Part shown: one piece after another, positions 34,040 through 43,041 of the stretch
Position numbering within the stretch: position 1 is the stretch's first letter
How the letters are laid out: each line of letters starts with the position of its first letter
Assembly (NCBI GenBank): GCA_963812475.1
Contig: CAWEVI010000063.1
Coordinates: forward strand, 1-64,000
Length of the DNA: 64,000 bases
Source: JAMXLO01 sp963812475
Lineage (GTDB): Bacteria > Pseudomonadota > Alphaproteobacteria > Acetobacterales > Acetobacteraceae
Direction: 5' to 3'
The notes under the pieces: model-generated
What the model was told of the DNA's origin: nothing
The model's database searches: none
Seen by the model: the letters and a program-made list of their open reading frames with translations, nothing else
Translations under genes and position numbers: made by a program

Positions 34040-34933
34040 ATGCATATCGGATATCTGGGCGTCGGCAATATGGGGCAGCCCATGGCAGGCAAGCTGCTGG
34101 ATGCAGGGCACCAACTCACCGTTTACGACATCAGCGAGGCCAACATGGCGCCGCTGCTGGCCCGTCAGGCACGCCGCGCCGCCAATCCACGTGCGCTTGC
34201 CGACTTAGCCGAGATTGTGGTGGTGTCACTGCCCACGTTGGCCGCCTTCCGCGACGTTGTGTTCGGTGAGAATGGCCTCCTGCAGGGTCGCGCGATGAAG
34301 ACCCTGATCAACACCTGCACGGTCGGCGTGCCCTTCGTGACCGAGGTGGCGGACGCACTTGGCAAAATCGGCTGCGTGGTGGTGGATTGCCCGATCTCCG
34401 GCGGACCGAGTGGTGCGGCGGCGGGTACGCTGTCGGTGATGGTGTCCGGCGATCCCGCCACGGTGGAGCAGGTGCGTCCGCTGATTGCACTCTGGGGTTC
34501 AACTGTGACGGTGGCGGGTGATGCGCCGGGGGCAGCACAGCTTCTCAAGCTTACCAACAACATCCTGTTCGCCGTCTCCCTCGTGGCGACGTCGGAAGCG
34601 TTCGTCATGGGCGCGAAGGGCGGACTGGCTCCCAGGGTGATGCTGGATGCGATCAATGCCGGCAGCGGGGCCAACGGCGCCACGCGCACTGTGTTCCCGC
34701 GCAGCGTGCTGCCCCGTTCCTTCGACTATGGTGCGGCGTTGCACATCCTGATGAAGGATGTCGACCTGGCGATCGCGCAGGGCGAGGCGCTTGGTGTTCC
34801 GATGTGGGTCTGCCAGGTGGCCCGGCTTGTCTACAAGCATGCGATGATGGCAGGTCGCGGTGATGACGACATCGCCAGCTTGGTGCAGATCGTGGAACAT
34901 GGCGCGGACTTTGAGATGCCGGGTTCGACATAA
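34040..34933 (+). CDS. Beta-hydroxyacid dehydrogenase (3-hydroxyisobutyrate dehydrogenase family)
   Basis: 297 aa from ATG 34040; ATGs at 34019 and 34028 are alternatives, but GGAAGGG spacing favours 34040. Motifs are IGYLGVGNMGQPMAGKLLDA (NADP/NAD Rossmann fold), VDCPISGGPSGAAAGTLSVM (substrate-binding GG), and AAQLLKLTNNILFAVSLVAT with the catalytic Lys in K-x-x-x-N-x. It would oxidise a beta-hydroxy acid or reduce the semialdehyde. It is a distant paralogue of the damaged gene at 53666. It follows the flavin reductase gene on the same strand. Confidence 0.88.
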   Translation: MHIGYLGVGNMGQPMAGKLLDAGHQLTVYDISEANMAPLLARQARRAANPRALADLAEIVVVSLPTLAAFRDVVFGENGLLQGRAMKTLINTCTVGVPFVTEVADALGKIGCVVVDCPISGGPSGAAAGTLSVMVSGDPATVEQVRPLIALWGSTVTVAGDAPGAAQLLKLTNNILFAVSLVATSEAFVMGAKGGLAPRVMLDAINAGSGANGATRTVFPRSVLPRSFDYGAALHILMKDVDLAIAQGEALGVPMWVCQVARLVYKHAMMAGRGDDDIASLVQIVEHGADFEMPGST

Positions 34934-35105
34934 TGCTCGTTGGAGCACCTGCCATCGCCGGGCTTGACCTGGCCATGCTTCGCGCTGTCACTTTGGGTTT
35001 CGCCTCACCGGGCTTAGGGTTCTCGGTGATCAACCTACCCAGCGGAACTGCGGTGCGCCTTCACAGGCGTCGGGATCCGCCAATCGCGAACGCAGTAGGA
35101 ACGCC

Positions 35106-35739
35106 ATGGCAAAGGGTGCACTGATCGCCGCGATGGATTTCTCGAATGTCGATGCCGGCGAGTTCAATGATTGGTACGATACCGAGCACATCCTCGAACG
35201 CCAGCGAGTGCCCGGCTTTTCTGAGCGCTCAGCGGTGGATCGGCGCGGAAAACCCACGACAGTCGGTTGCGACCTATGACCTCGGCAGTCTCGAGGTGTT
35301 GCGCAGCCCGGGCTACCGGGCGATCGGGGGCGAGAACCTGTCGCCGTGGTCGAAGCGCGTGACCGCGAAAGTGGATCGACTGCTGCGCTACGAAGGCGAG
35401 CAAATCCTTCCAGGCGAGGCGACCGCGCCCGCCAATGCCGGTGGACTCCTGTTGGTCGGCATGACCCCCGGGTCGGACGTCGAGAGCGCGTTCAACGCGT
35501 GGTATGACACCGAGCACGTCCCCGCCCTTGCCAGTGTTCCCGGGGTGCTGTGCGCGCGCCGTTTCCGGACGGACGGCAGCGGTCCGAAATATGTCGCGCT
35601 GTATCATCTCGCATCCCCAGGCGTGGTGGACACACCGGAATGGAAGCAGGCGAGCGGCTCCACTCCGATGCCCCAGCGCGTTCGCGACCAGATCAGTGAT
35701 CGGCTGCGCCTCGTGTGCCGAAAATACGTGCGCTCGTAG
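35106..35739 (+). pseudogene. Duplicated dimeric alpha/beta-barrel protein, frameshifted
   Basis: From ATG 35106 the first frame reads MAKGALIAAMDFSNVDAG and FNDWYDTEHILERQRVPGF, then leaves homology. The next frame continues LSAQRWIGAENPRQSVATYD and runs to the stop at 35739. One extra T in the TTTT run at 35217-35220 explains this, giving about 210 aa when repaired. The protein is an internal duplication: WYDTEH occurs in both halves (FNDWYDTEHILERQRVPGF and FNAWYDTEHVPALASVPG). Such EthD/DUF-type barrels occur in catabolic clusters; the function is unknown. Confidence 0.7.
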
Positions 35740-35773
35740 ACCTGCACAGCGGCGATTGCTCCCGCACTTGTCG

Positions 35774-37072
35774 CTATTCGGCCAGAACCGCCTCCGGCCG
35801 CTGTTCCAGCTCGTGGTCGTGGCGGATGCATAATGTGGCAATCCCCGAAATGAGGCTGACCCCCGCAATCACCAGCAGTCCGCCGTCGAAGCTGCCCGTG
35901 AGGTCCTTGATGAAGCCCATGACAAACGGCCCGACGAAGCCGGAAATATTGGCGATCGAGTTGATATACGCGACACCGGCGGCGGCGGCGGCGCCACTCA
36001 GGAACGCAGTCGGCATCGCCCAGAACACCGGCAGCACAGAGAAGACGCCGAAGCCAGCGAACGACAGGGCGCCCAAGCGAACATAGGGGTTCGGCGTCAA
36101 TGCCGTGATGACCATGCCAAGCGCTGTGATCATGAAGGCGATGGCGGTATGGCTGCGGCGTTCCATGACCCGGTCGGAGCGTCGTCCGTACCAGATCATG
36201 CTGATGGCGCCGACCGCGAACGGCACCGCCGTAACGAGCCCGGTCTGCATATTGGTCAGGCCAAACGCCTTCACGATCTGCGGCAGGAAATAGAAGTAAC
36301 CGTAGCTGGAATAGCCAATGCCGAAACCGGCCACCCCAAGGGTCAGAACGCGCGGATTGCACAGCACCTCCAAAATCGAGGGATTGTGCACCGCCTCACG
36401 TTGCCGTCGCTCCGCAGCCTGGCGCTGCACCAGCCAGTCGCGTTCATCGGCTTCGAGCCACTGAGCCTGGGCGGGCGTATCAGTCAGATACCACAGCACC
36501 ACGCCGGACAGGATGATTGCGGGCACTGCCTCGGAGATGAATACCCATTGCCAGCCGCGCAAGCCGAGGAAACCGTCGGCGTAGAGGATTGCGCTGGATA
36601 ACGGTGAGCCGATCACGGCGGAAAACGGAATCGCCACCATGTACATGGCGACCATGCGGCCGCGATAGGCAGCCGGGAAGAACAGGGTAAGGTAGAACAA
36701 AATGCCTGGAAAGAATCCGGCTTCGGCAGCTCCGAGCAGGAAGCGGATGATGTAGAACGAAGTCTCACCCTGAACGAACGCCATGGCACCGGACAGAATG
36801 CCCCAGGTGAACATGATTCGCGCGATCCAGACCCGCGCGCCGGTGCGCACCAAAATCAGGTTCGATGGTGTTTCCAGCAGGAAATAGCTGATGAAGAACA
36901 TTCCGGCACCCAGGCCGTAGACTGTCGCGCTGAACCCGAGGTCCTTGTTCATTTCAAGTGCGGCAAAGCCGAGATTGACCCGATCCAGAAATGCGACGAA
37001 ATAGCAGATGATCACGAATGGGATCAGGCGACGCGATACCTTTGCCATGGTGCGCGCTTCAAGCGCTTCCAT
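35774..37072 (-). CDS. MFS transporter, anion:cation symporter (phthalate/glucarate) type
   Basis: 432 aa from ATG 37072 (GGGGAG upstream). Twelve hydrophobic segments can be traced. The ACS-family signatures are present: LIPFVIICYFVAFLDRVNLG (helix 1), LGAGMFFISYFLLETPSNLI, RFLLGAAEAGFFPGILFYLT, and FPAAYRGRMVAMYMVAIPFS. The family imports organic anions such as phthalate, tartrate, hydroxyphenylacetate or hexuronates with protons. It lies downstream of the GMC oxidoreductase and GST genes on the same strand and could be the uptake system for a compound degraded by the neighbouring enzymes. Confidence 0.9.
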   Translation of the reverse strand: MEALEARTMAKVSRRLIPFVIICYFVAFLDRVNLGFAALEMNKDLGFSATVYGLGAGMFFISYFLLETPSNLILVRTGARVWIARIMFTWGILSGAMAFVQGETSFYIIRFLLGAAEAGFFPGILFYLTLFFPAAYRGRMVAMYMVAIPFSAVIGSPLSSAILYADGFLGLRGWQWVFISEAVPAIILSGVVLWYLTDTPAQAQWLEADERDWLVQRQAAERRQREAVHNPSILEVLCNPRVLTLGVAGFGIGYSSYGYFYFLPQIVKAFGLTNMQTGLVTAVPFAVGAISMIWYGRRSDRVMERRSHTAIAFMITALGMVITALTPNPYVRLGALSFAGFGVFSVLPVFWAMPTAFLSGAAAAAGVAYINSIANISGFVGPFVMGFIKDLTGSFDGGLLVIAGVSLISGIATLCIRHDHELEQRPEAVLAE

Positions 37073-37303
37073 CGTTTTTCTCCCCGGGCGTTATTGCATG
37101 CTGCACAAGACGCATTCATCCCGGATCGTTCGCGGCGTACGGGTTATCCGGATGGTCGAGGAGTTTCCGCGGGTTTGTCAAATGCCGGCGTGCTGTTCCT
37201 TTCCGGACCGATCAGCGTCTCTCGTCATGATGTAGATACAAGGCCATCACGATTTCGTTCCGCTGCTGCTGACCGATGTCGATCGCAGTCGTCGCCGCAG
37301 CCG

Positions 37304-38983
37304 TCAGGCCATGGCGCGTTGGCGCACGATCTCCGCGATGCGCTCGGCAATCATGATGGTCGGAATGTTGGTATTGGTGCGCGAAACCTCCGGCATCACC
37401 GACGCATCGGCGATGAACAGATTGTCCGCACCCACGACCTTGCCGCCCGGATCCACCACAGTTTGCGCGTCCGCCGGGTCGCCCATCCGGCAAGTGCAGG
37501 AGGCATGCCAGGCGGATTGCACGTTATCGCGCACGTGGCGGACCAGCGCGGCCGGGTCGGCGAGCAACTGTGGCAGCGGCGGAGCATCGCTGATGACCTT
37601 ATCGAACAGCAGTTTCCGCAGGCTGGCCGAGGAGTCCATCATCAGTGCCGCAACATTGGTCAGCACCATGTTCCGAAAATTCTTCTGGCTGACGTTGCGG
37701 ACTCGCTGGGAGAATTTGGAGGCGAACAGGTTGGACAGATACTGCGGCACCGGATCGCTGGTCAGGATGGCCGCCATCCGACGGAACGCATCGACCATCC
37801 GATCGAGGTCGCGCTGGTCGCTCAGCCAGTTGAAGTCAACCTGCGGTTCGTCTTGCGGATCGGGTGAGGCCAGCCGCACTTCGCCCGTCGAATAAGAACG
37901 GCCGATGTAGGAAGACAGCGTGCCGATACGCACGCCGATTGCATGCCAGGCGGAGCGGCAGACCGCCATCATCACCATGTCGGCCTCCGGCACGCCCGCC
38001 AGTCCGGAGGACCATCGCAGGTAGGTGTAGTTCCGCCGCAGCACCATCTTGTGCCGAGCCACCGGCTTGAGGTAGCCGGAGATGTGGATCGCCGGATGAT
38101 CCATCAGCTTGCTGCCCACGCCAGGCCGGTCCAACTGCACCGCGATGCCGTGCTGGCGCAGATGCTCGCCCGGACCGATGCCCGACAGCATCAGCAGCCA
38201 CGGGGTGTGCAGGGCGCCGGCGGAGACGACCACGTTGTCGGCCGTGATCGTCTCGACCGCGCCGTTGCGTCGCAGTTCGGCGCCGGTTGCATGTCCGTTG
38301 GCAAACAGGATTTTGCGAACCTGCGTCTCGCCGAGAATTTGCAGATTGGGGCGGCGGCGCGTTGACGCGTCCAGATAACCGACGGCCGAAGACCGCCGCG
38401 CGGTTCCGTCGTTTGACAGTGGCAGCGGTGAGTAACCCGCTCCGAATTCTCCGTTCATGTCTGGGCGCAGGGCGTAGCCGAGATCGTCCCATGCCTTGGT
38501 GATGGACAGAGTGAAGTCATCCCACTGTTCCATCGGCATTCGACGGACCGTGATCGGGCCCTGCGCGCCGTGCAGCTGGTCCGTGTAATCCAGGTCGGTC
38601 TCGAGACGCCGGAAATAGGGAAGGACGGAATTCCAGTCCCAACCCTTCGCGCCGATCGCGTTCCAGTGGTCGTAATCCTCCGGCGCGCCGCGCAGCGCCA
38701 CCTGACCGTTGACGGATGACCCGCCGCCAAGCACGCGACCTTGCTCGTAATAGACCGGTGCGGCGTCCGCCCTGCGCCGCACCTTCAGATTCTTCCAGAA
38801 GTAGTCTGGATTCATCAATGCGCTGCCCGAGTAGGTGTCGCGGATATCGTCGGGTACCTGGTCGGGCGCATGGTCGCGGCCGGCTTCCAGCAACACCACA
38901 TTGTTGCCCGGCGCCTCCGACAGGCGCGCAGCCATCACGCAGCCGGCCGAACCGCCGCCGATCACCAGATGCGTGGCATGCAT
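37304..38983 (-). CDS. GMC family FAD-dependent alcohol/choline dehydrogenase
   Basis: 559 aa, starting MHATHLVIGGGSAGCVMAAR, the FAD dinucleotide-binding motif. Further GMC signatures are GRVLGGGSSVNGQVALRG, VVVSAGALHTPWLLMLSGIG (GMC signature 2) and, near the C-terminus, SAWHASCTCRMGDPADAQTV with the catalytic His and NTNIPTIMIAERIAEI. It oxidises a primary or secondary alcohol, possibly an aliphatic or alicyclic one; the label choline dehydrogenase would be over-specific. It may be co-transcribed with the GST gene upstream (39103) and the MFS gene downstream. Confidence 0.9.
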   Translation of the reverse strand: MHATHLVIGGGSAGCVMAARLSEAPGNNVVLLEAGRDHAPDQVPDDIRDTYSGSALMNPDYFWKNLKVRRRADAAPVYYEQGRVLGGGSSVNGQVALRGAPEDYDHWNAIGAKGWDWNSVLPYFRRLETDLDYTDQLHGAQGPITVRRMPMEQWDDFTLSITKAWDDLGYALRPDMNGEFGAGYSPLPLSNDGTARRSSAVGYLDASTRRRPNLQILGETQVRKILFANGHATGAELRRNGAVETITADNVVVSAGALHTPWLLMLSGIGPGEHLRQHGIAVQLDRPGVGSKLMDHPAIHISGYLKPVARHKMVLRRNYTYLRWSSGLAGVPEADMVMMAVCRSAWHAIGVRIGTLSSYIGRSYSTGEVRLASPDPQDEPQVDFNWLSDQRDLDRMVDAFRRMAAILTSDPVPQYLSNLFASKFSQRVRNVSQKNFRNMVLTNVAALMMDSSASLRKLLFDKVISDAPPLPQLLADPAALVRHVRDNVQSAWHASCTCRMGDPADAQTVVDPGGKVVGADNLFIADASVMPEVSRTNTNIPTIMIAERIAEIVRQRAMA

Positions 38984-39102
38984 TGTTCTGCTTCCCCCTC
39001 GTTCATTGCCGAGGTCAAGGCGGCATCGAATCAGTCATTCAGTTCGCTTGAATGTCTGACTGATGTCGCCTCGGCGCGGCCCAAATGCCAGCGTGACTCC
39101 GC

Positions 39103-39855
39103 CTATTCCGCCACCGCGCTTGTCCATTCCGCCGGGACCGCTTGCGCCCGCTGATCCGCGACCAGTTTCTGGCGGCGCGCCTGCTCCTCGGCACTGATCG
39201 AGGCCGGGTCCTCGCGAAACTCCGGTCCCAGAGCCATTGCCTTCTTGACCGCAGGCCGTTCGCCGATTTCTTCCAGCCAGCGTTTCACGTTGGGAAATTC
39301 CTCGATATCGATGTCGCGTGTGGCCCAGCTCGAGGCCCAGGGATAGCAGATCATGTCGGCGATGGTGTATTCGCCGGCGGCGAGATAGCGCTTGTTGAAC
39401 AGGCCCAGGTTCATGACGCCGAAGATGCGATGCGCTTCATTGTCGAAGCGGCGAAGGGCGTAGGTAAGGTCACCATTCTTGCCGCTGGCGCGTGCGCGCC
39501 GGAAGTGGCCCTGCTCGCCCAGCTTGGGGCCCTGATTGGCCATCTGCCAGCTCACCCATTGCGCCACATCGTATCTTCCGCGCGGGTCCGCGGGGCAGAA
39601 TTTGCCGGTCTTCTCGGCGAGGTAGGTCATGATGGCGCCCGACTCAAAGATCGAGATCGGCTCGCCGCCGCCCAACGGTTCGTCGTCCACAATCGCCGGC
39701 ATGCGGCCATTGGGAGAGATCTTCAGGAACGCGGGGGTGAGTTGGTCTCCGCGACCGATGTTGATTGGCTTGAAGGTGTAGGGAAGGCCGAGCTCCTCAA
39801 GCAGGATGACGATCTTCTTGCCGTTGCCGGTTGGCCAGAAGTAGAGGTCTATCAT
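39103..39855 (-). CDS. Glutathione S-transferase, YfcG/YghU-like
   Basis: 250 aa from ATG 39855 (GGGAGA upstream). The N-terminal thioredoxin-like domain reads MIDLYFWPTGNGKKIVILLE, YTFKPINIGRGDQLTPAFLK, ISPNGRMPAIVDDEP and SIFESGAIMTYLAEKTGKF. The C-terminal helical domain includes QWVSWQMANQGPKLGEQGHF and EYTIADMICYPWASS. The MANQGPKLGEQGHF block is typical of the YfcG/YghU (disulfide-bond oxidoreductase) group. It likely protects against or conjugates electrophilic intermediates in the cytoplasm. Confidence 0.9.
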   Translation of the reverse strand: MIDLYFWPTGNGKKIVILLEELGLPYTFKPINIGRGDQLTPAFLKISPNGRMPAIVDDEPLGGGEPISIFESGAIMTYLAEKTGKFCPADPRGRYDVAQWVSWQMANQGPKLGEQGHFRRARASGKNGDLTYALRRFDNEAHRIFGVMNLGLFNKRYLAAGEYTIADMICYPWASSWATRDIDIEEFPNVKRWLEEIGERPAVKKAMALGPEFREDPASISAEEQARRQKLVADQRAQAVPAEWTSAVAE

Positions 39856-40329
39856 TGCGAATTCTCCCTGTGCGCTATGAACTCTCTGGTGGTCTGGCAT
39901 ACTGCCGCGGACGGTTGGGGTATGATAGGCCGCGGCAACGCGGATCAGGCCAAGTTGCGTAGGTACGGTCAAGCCATCGTCAAGGCCAACTTCCGAAGCG
40001 ATTTGTCCGCCGTCAATCCTGGGAACGATCGTTCTGGTGACCCGTATCTTGCAGCAGGTGGCTGCCGCAGGCGACCCCTTAGGAAATCGTTGGAGGCTGG
40101 TCCGGTGCGCGTTTCACCGCCTTCCCAACGAACGCCCTTGATGTCATCGACAACAAGGCCGCGCGCGAGAGGACGATGGAACTCAGGCTCGTGCTTTGAC
40201 GCGGACCGGCCTGGGCGTAATCTGATTGCCACGGTCGTCCTGCCACGATCGGTGAATACCAAATCTCGCGATGCCGTCGGCTCGGCGAGATCGCACAACA
40301 GGCCATGACCACCAATGGAGGAGACAAGA
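39856..40329. other. Divergent intergenic region without a gene
   Basis: 474 bases between the divergently transcribed GST and amidohydrolase genes. No frame here has good codon usage plus an RBS. It must contain both promoters; TTGGGGTATGATAGG near 39918 is a possible -10 zone. No repeats or obvious operators were found. Confidence 0.4.
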
Positions 40330-41400
40330 ATGCCCCGGTTCGGCGACGCCAAAAGCGAATTCCGCGGCACCACCGTCCGCGACGACGCGGCCCTGAGCGC
40401 ATGGCTTGCGAAGCGCACCGAGACGGCGTTGGAACCGGACCTGCCGATCATCGATCCGCACCATCATTTCTGGGACACGCCACAGCGCGGCCGCTACCTG
40501 CTCCCCGAACTGCTGGCCGATATCGGCGGCGGGCACAACATCGTCTCTACCGTGTTCCTCGAATGCCGCGCAATGTACCGCAAGAGCGGCCCGCCGGAGA
40601 TGGCGGCTCTGGGCGAGGTCGAGTTCGTCAACGGCATCGCGGCGATGAGCGCCTCCGGCAATTTCGGACCCTGCCGCGTCGCCGAGGGGATTGTTGGCGG
40701 CGGCGACCTGAGTGTCGGCGCGCGCGTGCGCGAGTTGCTGCAGGCCGAGATCACCGCCGCCGGTGGGCGCCTGCGCGGCCTGCGTCATGGCGTGGCGTGG
40801 GATGGCAACGAAGCGGTGGGAAAATACGCCTCCCGGATCGTGCCCCCGCATCTGGTCCTCGACGCGAAATTCCGCGAGGGCTTCGCCCAACTGGCGCCGC
40901 TCGGCCTGAGCTTCGAGTCATGGCAGTATCATCCCCAACTACCGGATGCGATCGACCTGGCGCGTGCCTTTCCGGGCACCACCATCATCCTCAATCATGT
41001 CGGCGGCGTGCTCGGCGTTGGGCCTTATTCCGGCCACCGCCAGGAAATCCTGGCCGGCTGGCGCAAGGACATTTTTGAATTGGCCAAATGTCCGAACGTG
41101 TATTGCAAGCTTGGCGGCATCGGTATGGTGTCGTTCGGGTTCGACTTCCATGAGCAGGACGTTCCTCCCTCATCCGAGGACCTTGCCGCGGCGTGGCGGC
41201 AATACGTGGAACCCTGCATTGAAGCCTTCGGTGTGGATCGCTGCATGTTCGAGAGCAACTTCCCGCCGGACAAGCAGTCGTGCGGTTACACCGAACTGTG
41301 GAACGCGTTCAAGCGCATCACCGCCAATGCATCGGCGAGCGAGAAGAAAGCGCTGTATAGCGGCACCGCGGCGAAAGTCTATCGGTTGACCGTGCCCTGA
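40330..41400 (+). CDS. Amidohydrolase (PF04909 type)
   Basis: 356 aa from ATG 40330 (GGAGGAGACAAG upstream). The metal-binding start is LPIIDPHHHFWDTPQ (HxHF form of the HxH motif). Other blocks are STVFLECRAMYRKSGPPEMA, RGLRHGVAWD, TIILNHVGGVLGVGPYSGHR with a metal/catalytic His, NVYCKLGGIGMVSFGFDF, and DRCMFESNFPPDKQSCGYTE with the late acidic ligand. These match TIM-barrel metal hydrolases of the amidohydrolase_2 group (lactonases, decarboxylases, dicarboxylate hydrolases). It is first in the amidohydrolase-crotonase-SDR cluster, 19 bases before the next gene. Confidence 0.9.
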   Translation: MPRFGDAKSEFRGTTVRDDAALSAWLAKRTETALEPDLPIIDPHHHFWDTPQRGRYLLPELLADIGGGHNIVSTVFLECRAMYRKSGPPEMAALGEVEFVNGIAAMSASGNFGPCRVAEGIVGGGDLSVGARVRELLQAEITAAGGRLRGLRHGVAWDGNEAVGKYASRIVPPHLVLDAKFREGFAQLAPLGLSFESWQYHPQLPDAIDLARAFPGTTIILNHVGGVLGVGPYSGHRQEILAGWRKDIFELAKCPNVYCKLGGIGMVSFGFDFHEQDVPPSSEDLAAAWRQYVEPCIEAFGVDRCMFESNFPPDKQSCGYTELWNAFKRITANASASEKKALYSGTAAKVYRLTVP

Positions 41401-41419
41401 ACCGTCGGGAGACATCGTC

Positions 41420-42190
41420 ATGAGCCGGTTCGACAGTTACGCGTCAAAGTACGCGTGCATCCACATGCGCCGGGAGAACGGCATTCTGGAGATGCGGTTT
41501 CATACCGACAACGGTCCGCTGCGCTGGGGGCTTGGTCCGCATGGCGAACTGCCGGACGCGTTCGCCGATGTCGCGCGTGACCGGGAGAACCGGGTGGTGA
41601 TCCTGACCGGAACCGGCGACGAATGGTCCGGCGTCCGCGCGACGCCGGGCCAGAGCGCGATCGGCCCGGGTCTGACATCCAACGCGTTCGATCGTGTGCA
41701 TTGGGAAGGCCGCGCGTTGCTGATGAACCTGCTGAACATCGAGGTGCCGGTGATTTCGGCGATCAATGGCCCGGCGTGGCGGCACGGTGAGATTCCGTTG
41801 CTGTCGGACATCGTGCTCGCCGCGGATACAGCCGCGTTCCAGGACTCCGCGCATTTTCCAAATGGCCTGGTGCCGGGTGACGGCATGCACATCGTCATGC
41901 CGCTGCTTTTGGGCATGAACCGGGGTCGCTACTTCCTGCTCACCGGTCAGACACTGTCGGCCCAGGAAGCGAAGGATCTCGGTCTGGTGGCAGAGATCCT
42001 GCCACGGGAAAAAGTCCTGGCGCGCGCCTGGGAACACGCCGAGGCCCTGGCGGCGAAGCCCACTCTTCTGCTGCGCTATACGCGGTTGATGTTCACGGAA
42101 TACCTGAAGAAGCGCATGCAGGATCTGCTTGGCTACGGGTTGGCGATGGAAGGCCTGGCGCTGATGGAACAGAGCGATCCGCCGGAATAG
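41420..42190 (+). CDS. Crotonase-fold hydrolase resembling 6-oxocamphor hydrolase
   Basis: 256 aa. It is a crotonase/enoyl-CoA-hydratase fold protein (VVILTGTGDEWSGVRATPGQ, VPVISAINGPAWRHGEIPLL). The later segment SDIVLAADTAAFQDSAHFPN, GLVPGDGMHIVMPLLLGMNR and GRYFLLTGQTLSAQEAKDLG closely parallels 6-oxocamphor hydrolase, a CoA-independent beta-diketone C-C hydrolase. The His and Asp of HFP-x-G-x-VPGDG correspond to its catalytic His145 and Asp154. I infer retro-Claisen cleavage of a cyclic or linear beta-diketone. An ordinary acyl-CoA hydratase is the alternative. It lies between the amidohydrolase and SDR genes. Confidence 0.82.
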   Translation: MSRFDSYASKYACIHMRRENGILEMRFHTDNGPLRWGLGPHGELPDAFADVARDRENRVVILTGTGDEWSGVRATPGQSAIGPGLTSNAFDRVHWEGRALLMNLLNIEVPVISAINGPAWRHGEIPLLSDIVLAADTAAFQDSAHFPNGLVPGDGMHIVMPLLLGMNRGRYFLLTGQTLSAQEAKDLGLVAEILPREKVLARAWEHAEALAAKPTLLLRYTRLMFTEYLKKRMQDLLGYGLAMEGLALMEQSDPPE

Positions 42191-42204
42191 AAAGGTCACC
42201 GCAC

Positions 42205-43038
42205 ATGGACATCTCCGGCAAGACCGCCATCGTGACCGGTGCCGCTTCCGGCATTGGTCTCGGCATCGCCACGGCGCTCGCAGAGTGCGGCGCCAACGTG
42301 GTGATGGCCGACATCCAGAAAGACGCAATCGAGCAGGCGGCGCATGGCCTTTCCGGCACCAACAAGCGCGTCATGCCGGTGAGGATCGATGTGACGCAGG
42401 AGCAATCCGTTCTCGATGCCCTGGCGGAAGCGCAACGCAACTTCGGCAAGCTCCACATCGCCTGCAACAACGCCGGCGTGCCGATGCACGGCACCCGGAT
42501 GATTGACGTGCCGCCCAGTGACTGGGCGTTCGTGATCGGGGTGAACATCTGGGGGATCATCCATGGCATCCGCCACTTCGTTCCCGCCATCCTCAGCCAC
42601 GGAGAGGAAGGACATATAGTCAACACCGCGTCGGTTGGCGGCTTCCAGAATCGCCGCGGCACAAATCAGGGGCCGTATTCGATGAGCAAATACGCCGCCC
42701 TTTCACTGTCCGAGGCTCTGGAGCATGAACTGGAAGGCACCAATGTCGGCGTCTCGGTGTTATGCCCCGGTCCGATCGCCACCAATATCGCCCGCGGCGC
42801 CCGCAATCGCCCGGACCATATGGGCGGGCCACAGGTTCGCGCAAATGAAGAAGCCGTGCTGGCCGAACGCCTCGCCGCCACCGGTCTGGATCCGAAGAAG
42901 GTGGGAGAACGCGTGGTGGATGCGATCCGCAGCAAAACGTTCTATGCCTTTGTCAGTGCCGTGCCCGCCGATGTCATCAAGGCCCGCCACCGTCGCATCG
43001 AGGAAGCCCTGAACAGCCCATGGGTCACCCATTACTGA
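42205..43038 (+). CDS. Short-chain dehydrogenase/reductase
   Basis: 277 aa. Classical SDR signatures are TGAASGIGLGIATALAECGA (cofactor binding; VVMADIQ suggests NAD preference from the Asp after strand 2), CNNAGVPM (NNAG), IVNTASVGGFQ (catalytic Ser), and the YSMSKYAA block with Tyr and Lys. PGPIATNIARGARNRPDHMG follows. It would interconvert an alcohol and a ketone. It lies 14 bases after the crotonase gene; a natural scheme is oxidation of a hydroxyketone to a diketone, followed by hydrolytic cleavage by the crotonase. Confidence 0.9.
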   Translation: MDISGKTAIVTGAASGIGLGIATALAECGANVVMADIQKDAIEQAAHGLSGTNKRVMPVRIDVTQEQSVLDALAEAQRNFGKLHIACNNAGVPMHGTRMIDVPPSDWAFVIGVNIWGIIHGIRHFVPAILSHGEEGHIVNTASVGGFQNRRGTNQGPYSMSKYAALSLSEALEHELEGTNVGVSVLCPGPIATNIARGARNRPDHMGGPQVRANEEAVLAERLAATGLDPKKVGERVVDAIRSKTFYAFVSAVPADVIKARHRRIEEALNSPWVTHY

Positions 43039-43041
43039 TGA

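Noticed and set aside
39142..40308. Open plus-strand frame of 388 codons
   Set aside because: Mostly antisense to the GST gene; the part beyond it has no motif or RBS.
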